NCBI GenBank assembly: GCA_003435055.1
Contig: QUMM01000043.1
Location: 1 to 17,368, forward strand
DNA length: 17,368 bases
Direction: 5' to 3'
DNA from: Lachnospiraceae bacterium OF09-6
GTDB taxonomy: Bacteria; Bacillota; Clostridia; Lachnospirales; Lachnospiraceae
The notes beneath the pieces were generated by a model that saw only the letters and a program-made list of their open reading frames with translations, was not told where the DNA came from and did no database searches. Every line of letters starts with the position of its first letter. Position 1 is the stretch's first letter. Shown piece by piece: positions 6,292-14,912 of this stretch. A program made the translations under genes and the position numbers.

Positions 6292-7807
6292 TGTCTGTAC
6301 CCTCCACTTCTATCCGACTAAGCATCTGTTTCCATTCATCCGTTTTCATGGTCAGGCTGATTTCTGCCTGTCCATCGTCCCGTAATGTAACCGTGACCTG
6401 CTCGATATACTTTTTCACAAAATTGCGGTCAAGTTCCTCCAAGGTCTTATACTGTGCCATCTGCTGAATCCATGGATTGCGCAGGCTCAACGCTCGTTCC
6501 CATACCAGCGTATCTTCCATAATTGTTGTAAGCTGTTCATTCAATTTCCGATGTGCTTCTTCGTAGTCCAGCAGTTCGGCACGATATTGTTCTTCGGTGA
6601 TTTCATCAGCTATATAACTCTCATACAGCGGCACACGGCGAAACTGTTCCATATTCAGTTCAGCCAGAACGGACTTCATCTGCAACGACTTTTCGGCTCG
6701 AACTACCTCGATTGCTTTCTTGCCTGCTCCCTGCTGAATCGCCGCAGCCAGCTTTTCTTCTTCCAGATGTTCCAGTTCTAGAGCATCCATCACCTTTTTA
6801 TAAATGATAGCTGCCGGGACTTTCAGATTCTTTCCGTTTTCCTTGTGTGCGCGGCAGTAACGGCAATAGAAAAGTTCTTCCCCTGTTCTCTTATCCTTGT
6901 GCCAGCAGAGTGCGTGACCGCAAGTGCAGACAATGTGTTTTGCCAGCGGGTTCGGTTTTTTGTAGCTTTTTCGAATGGAGATTTTGTTCTCCCCCTCCCT
7001 CATATTGCAAGGGAAAGCATAGAACTGTTCTTTGGTTATGTATGGTTCGTGGCAGTTTTCTGCAATGATTTGGCGGCTTCCATTTGCCGTCGCACCTGTA
7101 TAAGTCGGATTTCGGAACAAGCAACGAAGCATATCCGTTGTCCACTGGTCGGGTTCTGCATCATAAGGCTTTCCCAAAATTCTCTTTTTGTGCTTCATGG
7201 GGGGTTCCACGCCTTGCTCGTTCAACCACTTTGCAATGTTACGCATTTTCTGGCCGGACGCATATCTGGAGAAAGCCTCGCTCAAATATGGAGCAACTTC
7301 TTCATCCTTTACCATATTGCTTTCGCCGTTTCTGCGGATGTAGCCGAACGGAACGGAGTTTGTCAGCCGGAATCCCGCGCCCTGTTTCTTTCTCCACGCA
7401 AACATAATTTCCGCGTGCATCTCACAGCGTTTTGCTTCAAAATAATCCTCAACTTCTTTTCGGCTGGCTGCTTTGGTGTCCAAGCCCTCATCCAGTACGA
7501 TCAAGTCGATGCCCGTTGCATAGAGCGTTTCCTTGATTGCCTGCCGTACCGCCGGAAAATCCGGCCCACAGTAATACATGGATGCCACAATAATGCAATC
7601 AAATTTTCGCTCTACGCCATCATTGGTCATTTGGTCGAACGCGGTGCGCGCCTTTTCATCGTTCTTGCGGTCAGAATACTTTTTCTGCAAATCCAGTTCT
7701 TTATGTTCCGCCAGATATGCCGCAATGCGCTGATTCTGTTCGGCAATCGTTAGTTCACTTTGATGATTCTTCCAAGGAAGTGTCCGGGTATAGCTTACAC
7801 ATTTCAT
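6275..7807 (-). CDS. Serine recombinase homologue without catalytic serine, first gene of the triplet
   Basis: A 510-residue protein with the layout of a large serine recombinase: an N-terminal resolvase-like domain, a recombinase domain (VPFGYIRRNG onward), a zinc ribbon (CTCGHALC and FYCRYC), and a C-terminal coiled coil with the family turn YESYIADEITEEQY. The catalytic motif has decayed: where its partners have YQRIS or YGRLS this protein has YTRTL, so the nucleophilic serine is a leucine. The usual SRFGR helix reads SMYYCG, losing both arginines. The frame is intact over the full length, so this is not random decay; it is more likely a DNA-binding or regulatory subunit. The ATG at 7807 overlaps the preceding stop, with GGAGGAAAG about seven bases upstream. 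It is the head of the three-gene overlapping recombinase operon. Confidence 0.88.
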   Translation of the reverse strand: MKCVSYTRTLPWKNHQSELTIAEQNQRIAAYLAEHKELDLQKKYSDRKNDEKARTAFDQMTNDGVERKFDCIIVASMYYCGPDFPAVRQAIKETLYATGIDLIVLDEGLDTKAASRKEVEDYFEAKRCEMHAEIMFAWRKKQGAGFRLTNSVPFGYIRRNGESNMVKDEEVAPYLSEAFSRYASGQKMRNIAKWLNEQGVEPPMKHKKRILGKPYDAEPDQWTTDMLRCLFRNPTYTGATANGSRQIIAENCHEPYITKEQFYAFPCNMREGENKISIRKSYKKPNPLAKHIVCTCGHALCWHKDKRTGEELFYCRYCRAHKENGKNLKVPAAIIYKKVMDALELEHLEEEKLAAAIQQGAGKKAIEVVRAEKSLQMKSVLAELNMEQFRRVPLYESYIADEITEEQYRAELLDYEEAHRKLNEQLTTIMEDTLVWERALSLRNPWIQQMAQYKTLEELDRNFVKKYIEQVTVTLRDDGQAEISLTMKTDEWKQMLSRIEVEGTDSGTKE

Positions 7808-8220
7808 ACTGCACTTTCCTCCGTTTCTGCCGCTGGAACACTACTGCAATATTCCAGCACATTGCGAATTTCCTGATCGAAGCGGTATTGGATATGAATG
7901 TGTTCCTTGTCATAGACGGTGATGCTTTCCACCAATTCTTCCATCGGTACATCTGCCTGTTCATACACATGCCGAATGTACTCCAGTGGTTCCGTTCGGA
8001 AGATCGGATACCGGGCTTCTTTCGCAAGGGTCATGTCCTGCAAACTGACCGTTCCCTGTTCAAAGTTGACCGAATCCACACGGAACTCTCTATCGTCCAG
8101 TTCAATAATGGTATTGACTGGCAGATATTCCTCTCTGCGGAAATACTTTGTCTGCGCATGGGTTCCATCTTCCTGCTGGCCGGACAGATAGACGCTCTCC
8201 CCCTGCTTCCAGAGCTTCAT
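7804..8220 (-). pseudogene. Chimeric ORF: ICE polyvalent-protein segment fused to a recombinase tail
   Basis: A 138-residue open stretch made of two unrelated parts. Residues 1 to about 93 (KLWKQGESVYLSG, LDDREFRVDSVNFEQGTVSLQD, YPIFRTEPLEYIR) continue the large ICE protein directly upstream. The two are in the same frame and separated only by a TGA at 8233-8235 and four codons, so the ATG at 8220 is just the first methionine after a nonsense codon. From about residue 95 the sequence (LVESITVYDKEHIHIQYRFDQEI) looks like the extreme C-terminus of a large serine recombinase. In intact relatives the first part would lead into a methylase/helicase region. Its stop overlaps the next start (ATGA), as between true members of the triplet, so the tail probably belonged to another recombinase gene of the same operon. 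A recombination breakpoint is inferred at about 7930-7941. Confidence 0.65.
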
Positions 8221-8232
8221 TGCCTGTGAAGC

Positions 8233-11200
8233 TCACTGTTCACGCGGAAAACCAGATACCTCAACCTTGCCGAGTGCGGTTTCCTTTTCCAACAGCTTGC
8301 TGCCAAGAAGTTCTGAAACGCGCTTTGCATCCTCGCCGTAGAACTCAAAGTTACCGTACTGCTCATAGCCGACCAGTGCATCCGGGTAACGCTCTTTCAG
8401 AGCGTTATACTCGTTGGCGGCATCCAGCGGCATTGGCTGCAAGGTCGGCTCAACAGCCTTTTCTTCCGCTGCATACGGAACCATCATGCCGCGCACCCAC
8501 TGCGGTGCGTCCTTGCTATCCTGATACAGTGCAACGGCATCCCGTCTGTCCGTAATAACGTCCTGATAGGTGCGCTGGAAAATATCTTCCTGAATCCACT
8601 CTCCAAAGTGCGCCCATGTGTCGATAGCCTCGGAGTAAGCAGCATTTTCCACCTCGCCGGAAGCAAACAAATCCTCGATTTTCTCACGGATCAGATCTTC
8701 TGCTTCTTCCTCGGTGGTATCGTGGTCGCGCAGCAGCGGATAGATTTCGCTGCGCTCTACCTTTTCCAGCAGCGTGTACAGACATTCTTTATAGACGCAG
8801 CGGCTGTCTTTCTGCGTGTGGTCTGCATCCAGTTTCAGGAAATCGTTCAGCGGATTCTTCGCTAGCGTTTCATCATAAGACTGCACCGAAATAACACGGC
8901 CAGCCACCGCCGAATTTTCCATGTCTTTCAGATAAACGTCGTAGGCATTAGAACGCTCAATGCGGTACAGATGGTCATTATCCAGATACAGAAAACTGCC
9001 GTTTTCTCTGCTGTACATTTGCTTGGGCTGATTTTCAAACGATTCTACTGCTTTTGCATCTTCTCTCGTTTGACGAATGACCGCCTTTGCATCATTCAGA
9101 CTGTTAAACGGCCCTGTTTCTGCTGTACCTGTTCCCGTTTCTTCGTCATAGTTATAATGGTTATAGAACTTGCCATCAGGATATTGCAGAATTGCAATAT
9201 CCTCGATATATCCCTCCTGCATCATCACCGTTGACTGATACCGCGCAACGACTTTTGCCTTTTGGGGTTTCTCAACCGCTGCGGCGGTTGACTGCTCTTT
9301 CGATTGCGGCTCCTGCTCCATGAAGTCAAACATGGACATCTGCCCCTGTTCAGGAACCGCAATCTCAACAGCCCTCTTCTTTTCCGGGAAAATCGTGTAC
9401 GTTCCCTCGACATATTGGTGCAGAATAGAGAGGGATTCTGCCTTACGCTCATATTCTCCCGAATCCAGCGGCACGGACAGCAGTGCATTGTCCATCTGCT
9501 CCAGCAGTTCCACCGCCTGTTCAGGGGCTTCCAGCTTTTCAACGAGAGCCTTTCGTCCTTCTTCATGGTAAAGGTCTTGCGGATAAGGCCGTTCCACGTC
9601 GTTCGGCAGATGGTGATAGAATCCCATCACCCGCATTGCCATCCGCTCGCGCTCATAAGCAGGCATCCGGGAGTAGTCTGCCTGCTTCAAATACTCACTG
9701 TCACGGATAAGCTGGTCGATCCGGCCTGCGGCCTGATTCCAGTTCAGATGAACGCTTGCATCCGGGTTCCCGTATGAGCCACGCTCCAAAGAAATGCCCC
9801 TGCCATCGTGATCTTCGTGAGAATCGTCTGCCCCGCAGAGTGCATGGCTGCTGCCGCCGATCCCGTAATGCTCTTTCAGGAAGTCAGCCCGTTCTTTTTT
9901 GTCCTCATGATTCAGAAAGAACGAATAGATTGCCAGCCGACTATCCGAGTAATTGCTTCCCCGCGTGAAATATCCATTGATTTCATCTTCCGTGATGAAT
10001 CGTTTGTACTCATTCCAGTGAAAGCCATCCCGCGCCGAGTAGTTTTGATAAGGTTTTGCAAACTGGTGGAACAGCGCCGCCACCTTATCCGGCTTATAAA
10101 AGTGCATCCGCATCAGGTCTTTATCTTCGGCGTAGGCTTCCCCCAGCGCAGATAATCTGTCGTTTAGGTCAGTCAGAAAATCCGTATCATCCAGCAAGCC
10201 TGCCAGTCTGTCTGTCAGTTCCGGGAAACCGCCCCTGAAGATTTCTGTATCCTGAAACACTGCTTCGGCAACGCCATCGGCCAAATCACGTTCCATATAA
10301 GCCAACGTCTGCGCATGTTCCTGCAAAGCGTTCTGCCGTGCAGCATCCAGAACCGCCTGCGGCGCATACTCGCCCTGCCGGAGCAGTTCATGGATACGGT
10401 TGCTGACATCCTCCCACGAAAGAAACGCATTGACAATCGTGCCGCCCTTTGCCGTATCACCTGCTGCAATGCGCAGTCCCAAATCATCGAACCAGACGGC
10501 ATACTTCGCACCGCCAATTTCAAAGCCTTTGCCGCCCGTACCATATTCGTTTTTCACGAACTCCGTGTATTCTTCCGGGGTTTTCTCGACCATGAAATTG
10601 TAGATCAGGCGCAGCTGGCCCTTGCTGCGGTTGCTGCCCGTGCGCAGGATTTCATCGACCACTTCGGAATCAAGTGCAATTTCATCCGCATACCGCGACT
10701 GGATCGGTGCTTCAATGGCGCGGATCTGCTGTTCCACGGTCGGCAAATCAGGAAAAGAAAAAGCAGAGGCAATTTCTTCCTCTGCTTCGCTCAAATCCTG
10801 TTCTGTTGTCGGTTCGGTTAATTGTATACCAATTCCTTCAAGACGATTTCTTCTGCCATCGCCGTCAGGCTGTTCTGATGTGCCGCCCATGCCAGCGGGT
10901 CTTTCTCCTTGTTCGGTGCCGGAAACTTCTCGTTCAGACTGTCCAGCAGGGTTTCCACCCGGCTCTCCGCTGCTTCCTCGATCTGCGCCAGATGCTGGTT
11001 CAGCCTGCCGCTCATCAGCATACTCTGATACCAGTTCTTGCGGTTCTCTTTCAGGTACGTCCTGCGCAGCATCCCGTACTTCCCGATAATCTGCGGCTCG
11101 TCCTTCACGGCCAGATTCGGGAACAGATAATCTCCCTTGCGGTAATACGTCAACTCCATTTTCTTGTCCTCCTTTGGTCGTGTTTTCTTTGATTTCGCGC

Positions 11201-11640
11201 TTTAATGTGCTAAAGTCTATATTGGTATTATACAAGCTGTCAACGGATTTTTCAAGCTGCTGCGTGATTTCTTTTTTGTAAATTTTCCGCATCTCTCGGC
11301 CAATGTCAAAAAGAACCGCTTCGCACTGTTCGGAAACCGCGTTGCCAAGGAACGACAGTACCGGCAGCTTGTTGAAATCCACGATACGGATAAAGTCATC
11401 ATCGTCCAGCACATCCATAGGCTCCTGCCACCTCATAGGCCAGACCGTCCATCGCTTCATCCAGATTGTCAGCGGTCAGCTGCTGCGCCACTTCCATCAG
11501 GGCGGTGTTCATGCTGTCTGTCTGGGATAAACCATAGGTATCTGCCAAATGGTCTAGGATAATCTGCTCATGCTCGTGGCTGTCCAGATTCCATAAGAGC
11601 GGTGTTCTGCCGCCGCGCACCAGATGGGTGTCAGCAATCA
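8233..11640 (-). pseudogene. Fragment of a giant ICE polyvalent (LPD-domain) protein
   Basis: Internal part of a very large multidomain ICE protein, the type whose full-length members carry LPD domains followed by methylase and SNF2-like helicase domains. I name the class from memory. Positions 11640-11415 read VIADTHLVRGG...TPLLWNLDSHEHEQI...AMDGLAYEVAGAYG in one frame. The sequence then continues in another frame from MDVLDDDDFIRIVDFNKLP, so there is a small indel near 11410-11420. The long open frame 11460-8233 (1075 residues) has a hydrophilic, low-complexity linker (about 95-215) and two copies of a repeated module. Copy 1 (about 274-363) and copy 2 (about 499-590) both begin with GSN, contain an EYGTGG or EHYGIGG motif and end with a tryptophan and an RI-x-xL(L/I) helix. 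A further stretch, MSMFDFMEQEP, lies near residue 720. It ends at an in-frame TGA (8233-8235). The N-terminus is missing at the glmM junction and the C-terminal enzyme domains are gone. No binding site precedes the ATG at 11460, so it is probably not expressed. Confidence 0.75.
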
Positions 11641-12695
11641 CCTGTGCTGGCGTACTTGCTGAAGATGATATGACCACTCTGTTCACCACCGATACGGCAG
11701 CCATTCTTTGCCATATACTCATAGACGTACTTATCTCCAACGGCAGTCTTAGCATAACCGATACCCTGCTCATCAAATGCTTTGTACAGACCAAAGTTGG
11801 ACATAACTGTTGTAACAACGGTGTTGGTCAAGAGCTTGCCACGCTCTTTCATGTAGCAGCCATAGATGTACAGAATGTGATCGCCTGTAATGACATTACC
11901 CTTCTCGTCCACACACAGGCAGCGATCGGCATCACCATCATAGGCAAAACCAACATCCAGACCTTTCTCCACAACGAACTTCTGCAAGCCCTCAATATGA
12001 GTAGAACCAGCGTTGTTGTTAATGTTCAGTCCATTGGGCTGATTGTTGATTACATAGGTGTCTGCGCCAAGTGCATCAAAAACAGACTTTGCAATGTTCC
12101 AGGAACTGCCATTGGCACAATCCAGGCCAACCTTGACACCCTTGAAGGAGTAGATGCCCAGAGAGATCAGGTAGCCCATGTAGCGGTTACGACCTGCCAC
12201 ATAGTCCACAGTGCAGCCGATATGCTCACGATGAGCAAAGGGCAGTTCCGGCCAGTCCTGGTCGAACACATGGAGCTTGCCGTCAATGTAGTCCTCTACC
12301 AGCAGCAGAGTTTCTTCCGGCATCTTTTCTCCGTAGCAGTCAATTAGTTTGATACCATTATCATAGTACGGATTGTGGCTGGCAGAGATCATAATACCGC
12401 AGTCAAAATCATCCACACGGGCGATATAGGCCACAGACGGAGTGGTGGTGACATGAAGCAGGTAAGCGTCTGCGCCAGAAGCAGTCAGACCAGCCACCAG
12501 ACTGTATTCAAACATATAGGAGCTGCGGCGCGTATCCTTACCGATAACGATACGGGCAGATTCGTTATCTCCGTTGCGCTCACGGAGAGCATTGTAATAC
12601 CAACCGAGAAAACGCCCCACCTTGTAGGCGTGATCGGCTGTCAAAGTAATTCCGGCTTCACCACGGAAGCCGTCGGTTCCAAAGTATTTTGACAT
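11631..12695 (-). pseudogene. glmM: Truncated phosphoglucosamine mutase
   Basis: Codes for the first about 354 residues of a phosphohexomutase of the GlmM type, which converts glucosamine-6-phosphate to glucosamine-1-phosphate for UDP-N-acetylglucosamine synthesis in the cytoplasm. The start motif YFGTDGFRG, the catalytic phosphoserine loop ISASHNPYYDNGIK (serine about residue 106), the metal-binding DGDADR loop and the sugar-binding GEQSGHIIF are all intact. Intact enzymes are about 450 residues. The C-terminal phosphate-binding domain, with its R-P-S-G-T-E type loop, is missing because the gene fuses to the ICE fragment after ASTGD and stops two codons later. I place the start at MSKYFGTDG (12695) rather than further upstream, by analogy with the family. 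The stop of the acyltransferase lies three bases before, so the two genes are coupled. The product should be inactive, so an essential GlmM activity must come from another copy if this assembly is right. Confidence 0.8.
11637..11641. other. Recombination junction between glmM and the ICE fragment
   Basis: On the minus strand the glmM frame reads FSKYASTGD and then TGC TGA. Beginning at the same bases, another frame reads VIADTHLVRGG of the ICE protein. The five bases ATCAC (GTGAT on the minus strand) fit both parent sequences, so the crossover lies here. The junction is inside coding sequence on both sides. It is therefore not a simple att site at an element end. Confidence 0.7.
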
Positions 12696-13529
12696 CGTTA
12701 GTTTTCCTTTACTTTTTTCTTTCCCACCATCCATGGAGCAAGTCTTACAACAACCTCATATGCCGTACTGCATATTGCCATCGTAATAACTACCACTACC
12801 ATGGCCAGTAGAAAATTTTCTCTCACTGCATCTGTCCCCAAATTCAACAGAATTGATACAATTTTTACCACAATTCGATACACAGGGCCGTGAATACAAA
12901 GAATAATTAGAGAAATCCGACCAAAGTATTGCAGGATTCTATTCTCGTTGATAAGTTGAGAAATCAGAATTACAGCAGCAACACCAATCAGGGCTGTTAC
13001 AAACCACATGATTCCCATAGTTAAATGATAGCATGATAAGGAAAAGCTCAAAGCAAGCAGAACTATCGCTACTATTCCTGCTTCCACTTTTTTCTTTACC
13101 GCTTTCACGCTTTTTCCCGCTATGAACACACCCACAGCATAGAATCCTATGTACTTGAATACACGATCAATGCCCCAAATAAGTCCATGCATTGGAACCA
13201 CAATAAAAGCTAAACTCATTAGAGCAGAAACAAGATAAGCCATTCTCCTTCCGCCTAGATTAACCAGTATATTAAAAAGGATTACCGTTACAAAGAAACA
13301 TGGTAAGAACCACAAATGGATGTTGAACTCCAAATTATCATAACAGCCAGAGAATAAACCGAACAAAGAATCCATAAAACTCATATCTGAATCCCGGAAT
13401 CTTCTCTCCATCAATTGCCAGTAGATAAGAACCAGAAAACCGAATGAGAAATACGGAATAACAATGGTTTGGATTCTTCGCTTTATGTCTGCTAAAACTG
13501 TTTTTTCTTTATACACCCATCCTGCTGCC

Positions 13530-13536
13530 AAAAAAA
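13530..13536 (-). repeat. Seven-T homopolymer at the frame break of the acyltransferase
   Basis: On the minus strand CTG is followed by seven T and GGCAGCAGG. Seven T give HMPLFFWQQD and then a stop; eight T give HMPLFFLAAGWVYKEK, which joins the two parts of the enzyme. Either a slippage mutation, a second switch site, or a sequencing error. Confidence 0.7.
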
Positions 13537-13649
13537 CAGCGGCATATGGAAGGAATACAACCAATTAAAGATGGTTTGATTGGAATAGATATGCCCTATA
13601 ACAACAAGGATTATGCCTATCCCTTTTAACACGTCAAGCCATGATAAAC

Positions 13650-13709
13650 GCTCTGCTCTGCTCTGCTCTGCTCTGCTCTGCTCTGCTCTGCTCTGCTCTG
13701 CTCTGCTCT
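13650..13709. repeat. Pentanucleotide tandem repeat, (GCTCT)12, at the 5' end of the acyltransferase gene
   Basis: Twelve perfect copies of GCTCT on the plus strand (AGAGC on the coding minus strand), 60 bases without a mismatch. In the coding frame it would read as a repeat of RAEQS. The tract lies between the start region (13723-13730) and the conserved LDVLKG motif, the place where such repeats act as on/off switches in contingency loci of other bacteria. A change of one unit moves the frame by two bases. Confidence 0.97.
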
Positions 13710-13750
13710 CAAGATTGTGTCATCTCCCAACTCTTTGTCAATATGAAAGT

Positions 13751-14848
13751 TTATCTTCTAATTCCAACTTTAGACAAAATAATCTTGATTTCATTTTTCA
13801 AATATTCTTTCGGTAGTATTTTCTTCATAGCAAAATCAAAACCCTTTTCTAAGTTTTCAAAGAAAAACATTCTTGATGATGGAATTCTCGATGGATATTC
13901 CAATTGATGATTTAATTGGATCGCTCTTGTAATATCCGCATCAAATAGTTCCACATTTGACTTTTTTAGTAATTCTTCTCCCTTTTTCGTTTGACAGAGA
14001 ACTAAAGATATTCCCTTTTTCTTTTCCTCTTCAGACAATTCACTTCCCCATGAATCGCCTAATGAAATATCTGAAACACGAGATTGTGACGCATAACGAC
14101 AGGAATAACAATTCTCAGTATAATCAATACTTTTCAGGAAAGCATATGTATACATATCAACAATCCGCGGAAAACCATTATTTTTCCCTACTGATCTTAA
14201 GCCAAATGATGTTTTCTCACGGAAATTCAACCCTTCTAATTCTTCGATATCCACTGATTTTTCTTTTAAATACATCTTCAACAATTCGGGTGAAGGGGAC
14301 CCGTGGCATATTAAATCCACTGTATACAAATTATCTTGATTGCGTGAGAAATTTTTCAATGCCGCGACTTGACATGGCAATCCAACAAAAAGGACTTTTT
14401 TCCCTTCTTGTAGTTTCCTTTCAATATCTATATATATTGTTTTTGGATTACTTTTAACATATTTAGATCCTACAAATTGCTCAGCCCTTTGGGTCGAATT
14501 TGTCAATTCAAAAACGAATTCTCCCTTATTAAGCATACACGAAGCAACATATCCACCATTTTTAATAAATGAATATATAATTGATGAAGCAATTCCTCCT
14601 GAAGATGCATTACTTCTGATTTCAGGATTCAATGCCCATCCTTCTTTCCAAAAGATAGGGTTAACCTGCTCCACGCATTTTACATTAGGACAAATTTTTT
14701 CACACAACCCACAATTCACGCACTTTACTTCATCAATTACGGCATTATATGTCTTGTAATCATCTACAATAGTAATAGCACTCTTTTTGCACATATTTAT
14801 GCAGGCCATACAACCAGCACACATATCCTTAGCGCACACGGTTTTCAT
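13751..14848 (-). CDS. FrhB-like iron-sulfur protein of a polysaccharide cluster
   Basis: A 365-residue, apparently complete protein related to the beta subunit of coenzyme F420-reducing hydrogenase/dehydrogenase. An N-terminal ferredoxin domain binds two [4Fe-4S] clusters: cysteines 10, 13, 16, 20 and 43, 46, 49, 53, the last followed by proline. Then come the FrhB N- and C-terminal domains, with ASSGGIASSI, GLPCQVAALKN, DLICHGSPSP, NCYSCRYA and SDISLGDSWG. Homologues are common in capsule and exopolysaccharide clusters of gut Firmicutes, often beside a polysaccharide pyruvyl transferase. Their substrate is unknown, and they are unlikely to use F420 there. No pyruvyl transferase is present in this window. 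The ATG at 14848 follows a strong GGGAGGTG site six bases upstream. The protein is soluble and likely works in the cytoplasm as an electron-transfer or sugar-reducing enzyme. Confidence 0.88.
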   Translation of the reverse strand: MKTVCAKDMCAGCMACINMCKKSAITIVDDYKTYNAVIDEVKCVNCGLCEKICPNVKCVEQVNPIFWKEGWALNPEIRSNASSGGIASSIIYSFIKNGGYVASCMLNKGEFVFELTNSTQRAEQFVGSKYVKSNPKTIYIDIERKLQEGKKVLFVGLPCQVAALKNFSRNQDNLYTVDLICHGSPSPELLKMYLKEKSVDIEELEGLNFREKTSFGLRSVGKNNGFPRIVDMYTYAFLKSIDYTENCYSCRYASQSRVSDISLGDSWGSELSEEEKKKGISLVLCQTKKGEELLKKSNVELFDADITRAIQLNHQLEYPSRIPSSRMFFFENLEKGFDFAMKKILPKEYLKNEIKIILSKVGIRR

Positions 14849-14912
14849 GCAAAAGCACCTCCCGTGATAGGCACAAGAATATACGCTGTTTTCTTTATTA
14901 TAACATTATTTC

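Larger units (their letters stand above)
12698..13723 (-). pseudogene. Acyltransferase-3 family membrane O-acyltransferase, currently out of frame (possibly phase-variable)
   Basis: A multi-pass membrane enzyme of the OafA/WecH type, which transfers acetyl or similar groups to surface sugars. The protein can be followed in pieces. After the 5-bp repeat tract one frame reads SWLDVLKGIGIILVVIGHIYSNQTIFNWLYSFHMPLFF (given here as consecutive parts), with the conserved LDVLKG and the GH active-site motif. At a run of seven T (13530-13536) the frame changes; with eight T it would continue as LAAGWVYKEK and run without break to the stop at 12698. The later part has about nine hydrophobic segments. 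The TTG-started frame at 13564 lacks the catalytic N-terminus and a binding site and is not a true gene. The likely start is ATG 13723 (MTQS, then TGA at the edge of the repeat) or TTG 13730. Upstream is the iron-sulfur protein gene, 27 bases away; downstream glmM follows directly. Confidence 0.75.

Noticed and set aside
11399..11818. 139-residue minus-strand frame as a gene of its own
   Set aside because: Its first 60 residues are out-of-frame glmM and the rest is the ICE protein. It is a product of the junction, and its true end continues in another frame.
12698..13564. 288-residue frame as a complete acyltransferase
   Set aside because: It begins with TTG without a binding site and lacks the N-terminal LDVLKG and GH motifs, which are found upstream in another frame.
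13650..13709. Repeat tract as a CRISPR array
   Set aside because: The 5-bp units are joined directly with no spacers; it is a simple sequence repeat.
13613..13907. Plus-strand open frames encoding a repeated LLCSA peptide
   Set aside because: They are just the antisense translation of the GCTCT repeat plus the end of the iron-sulfur gene. No binding site, and no sensible protein outside the repeat.
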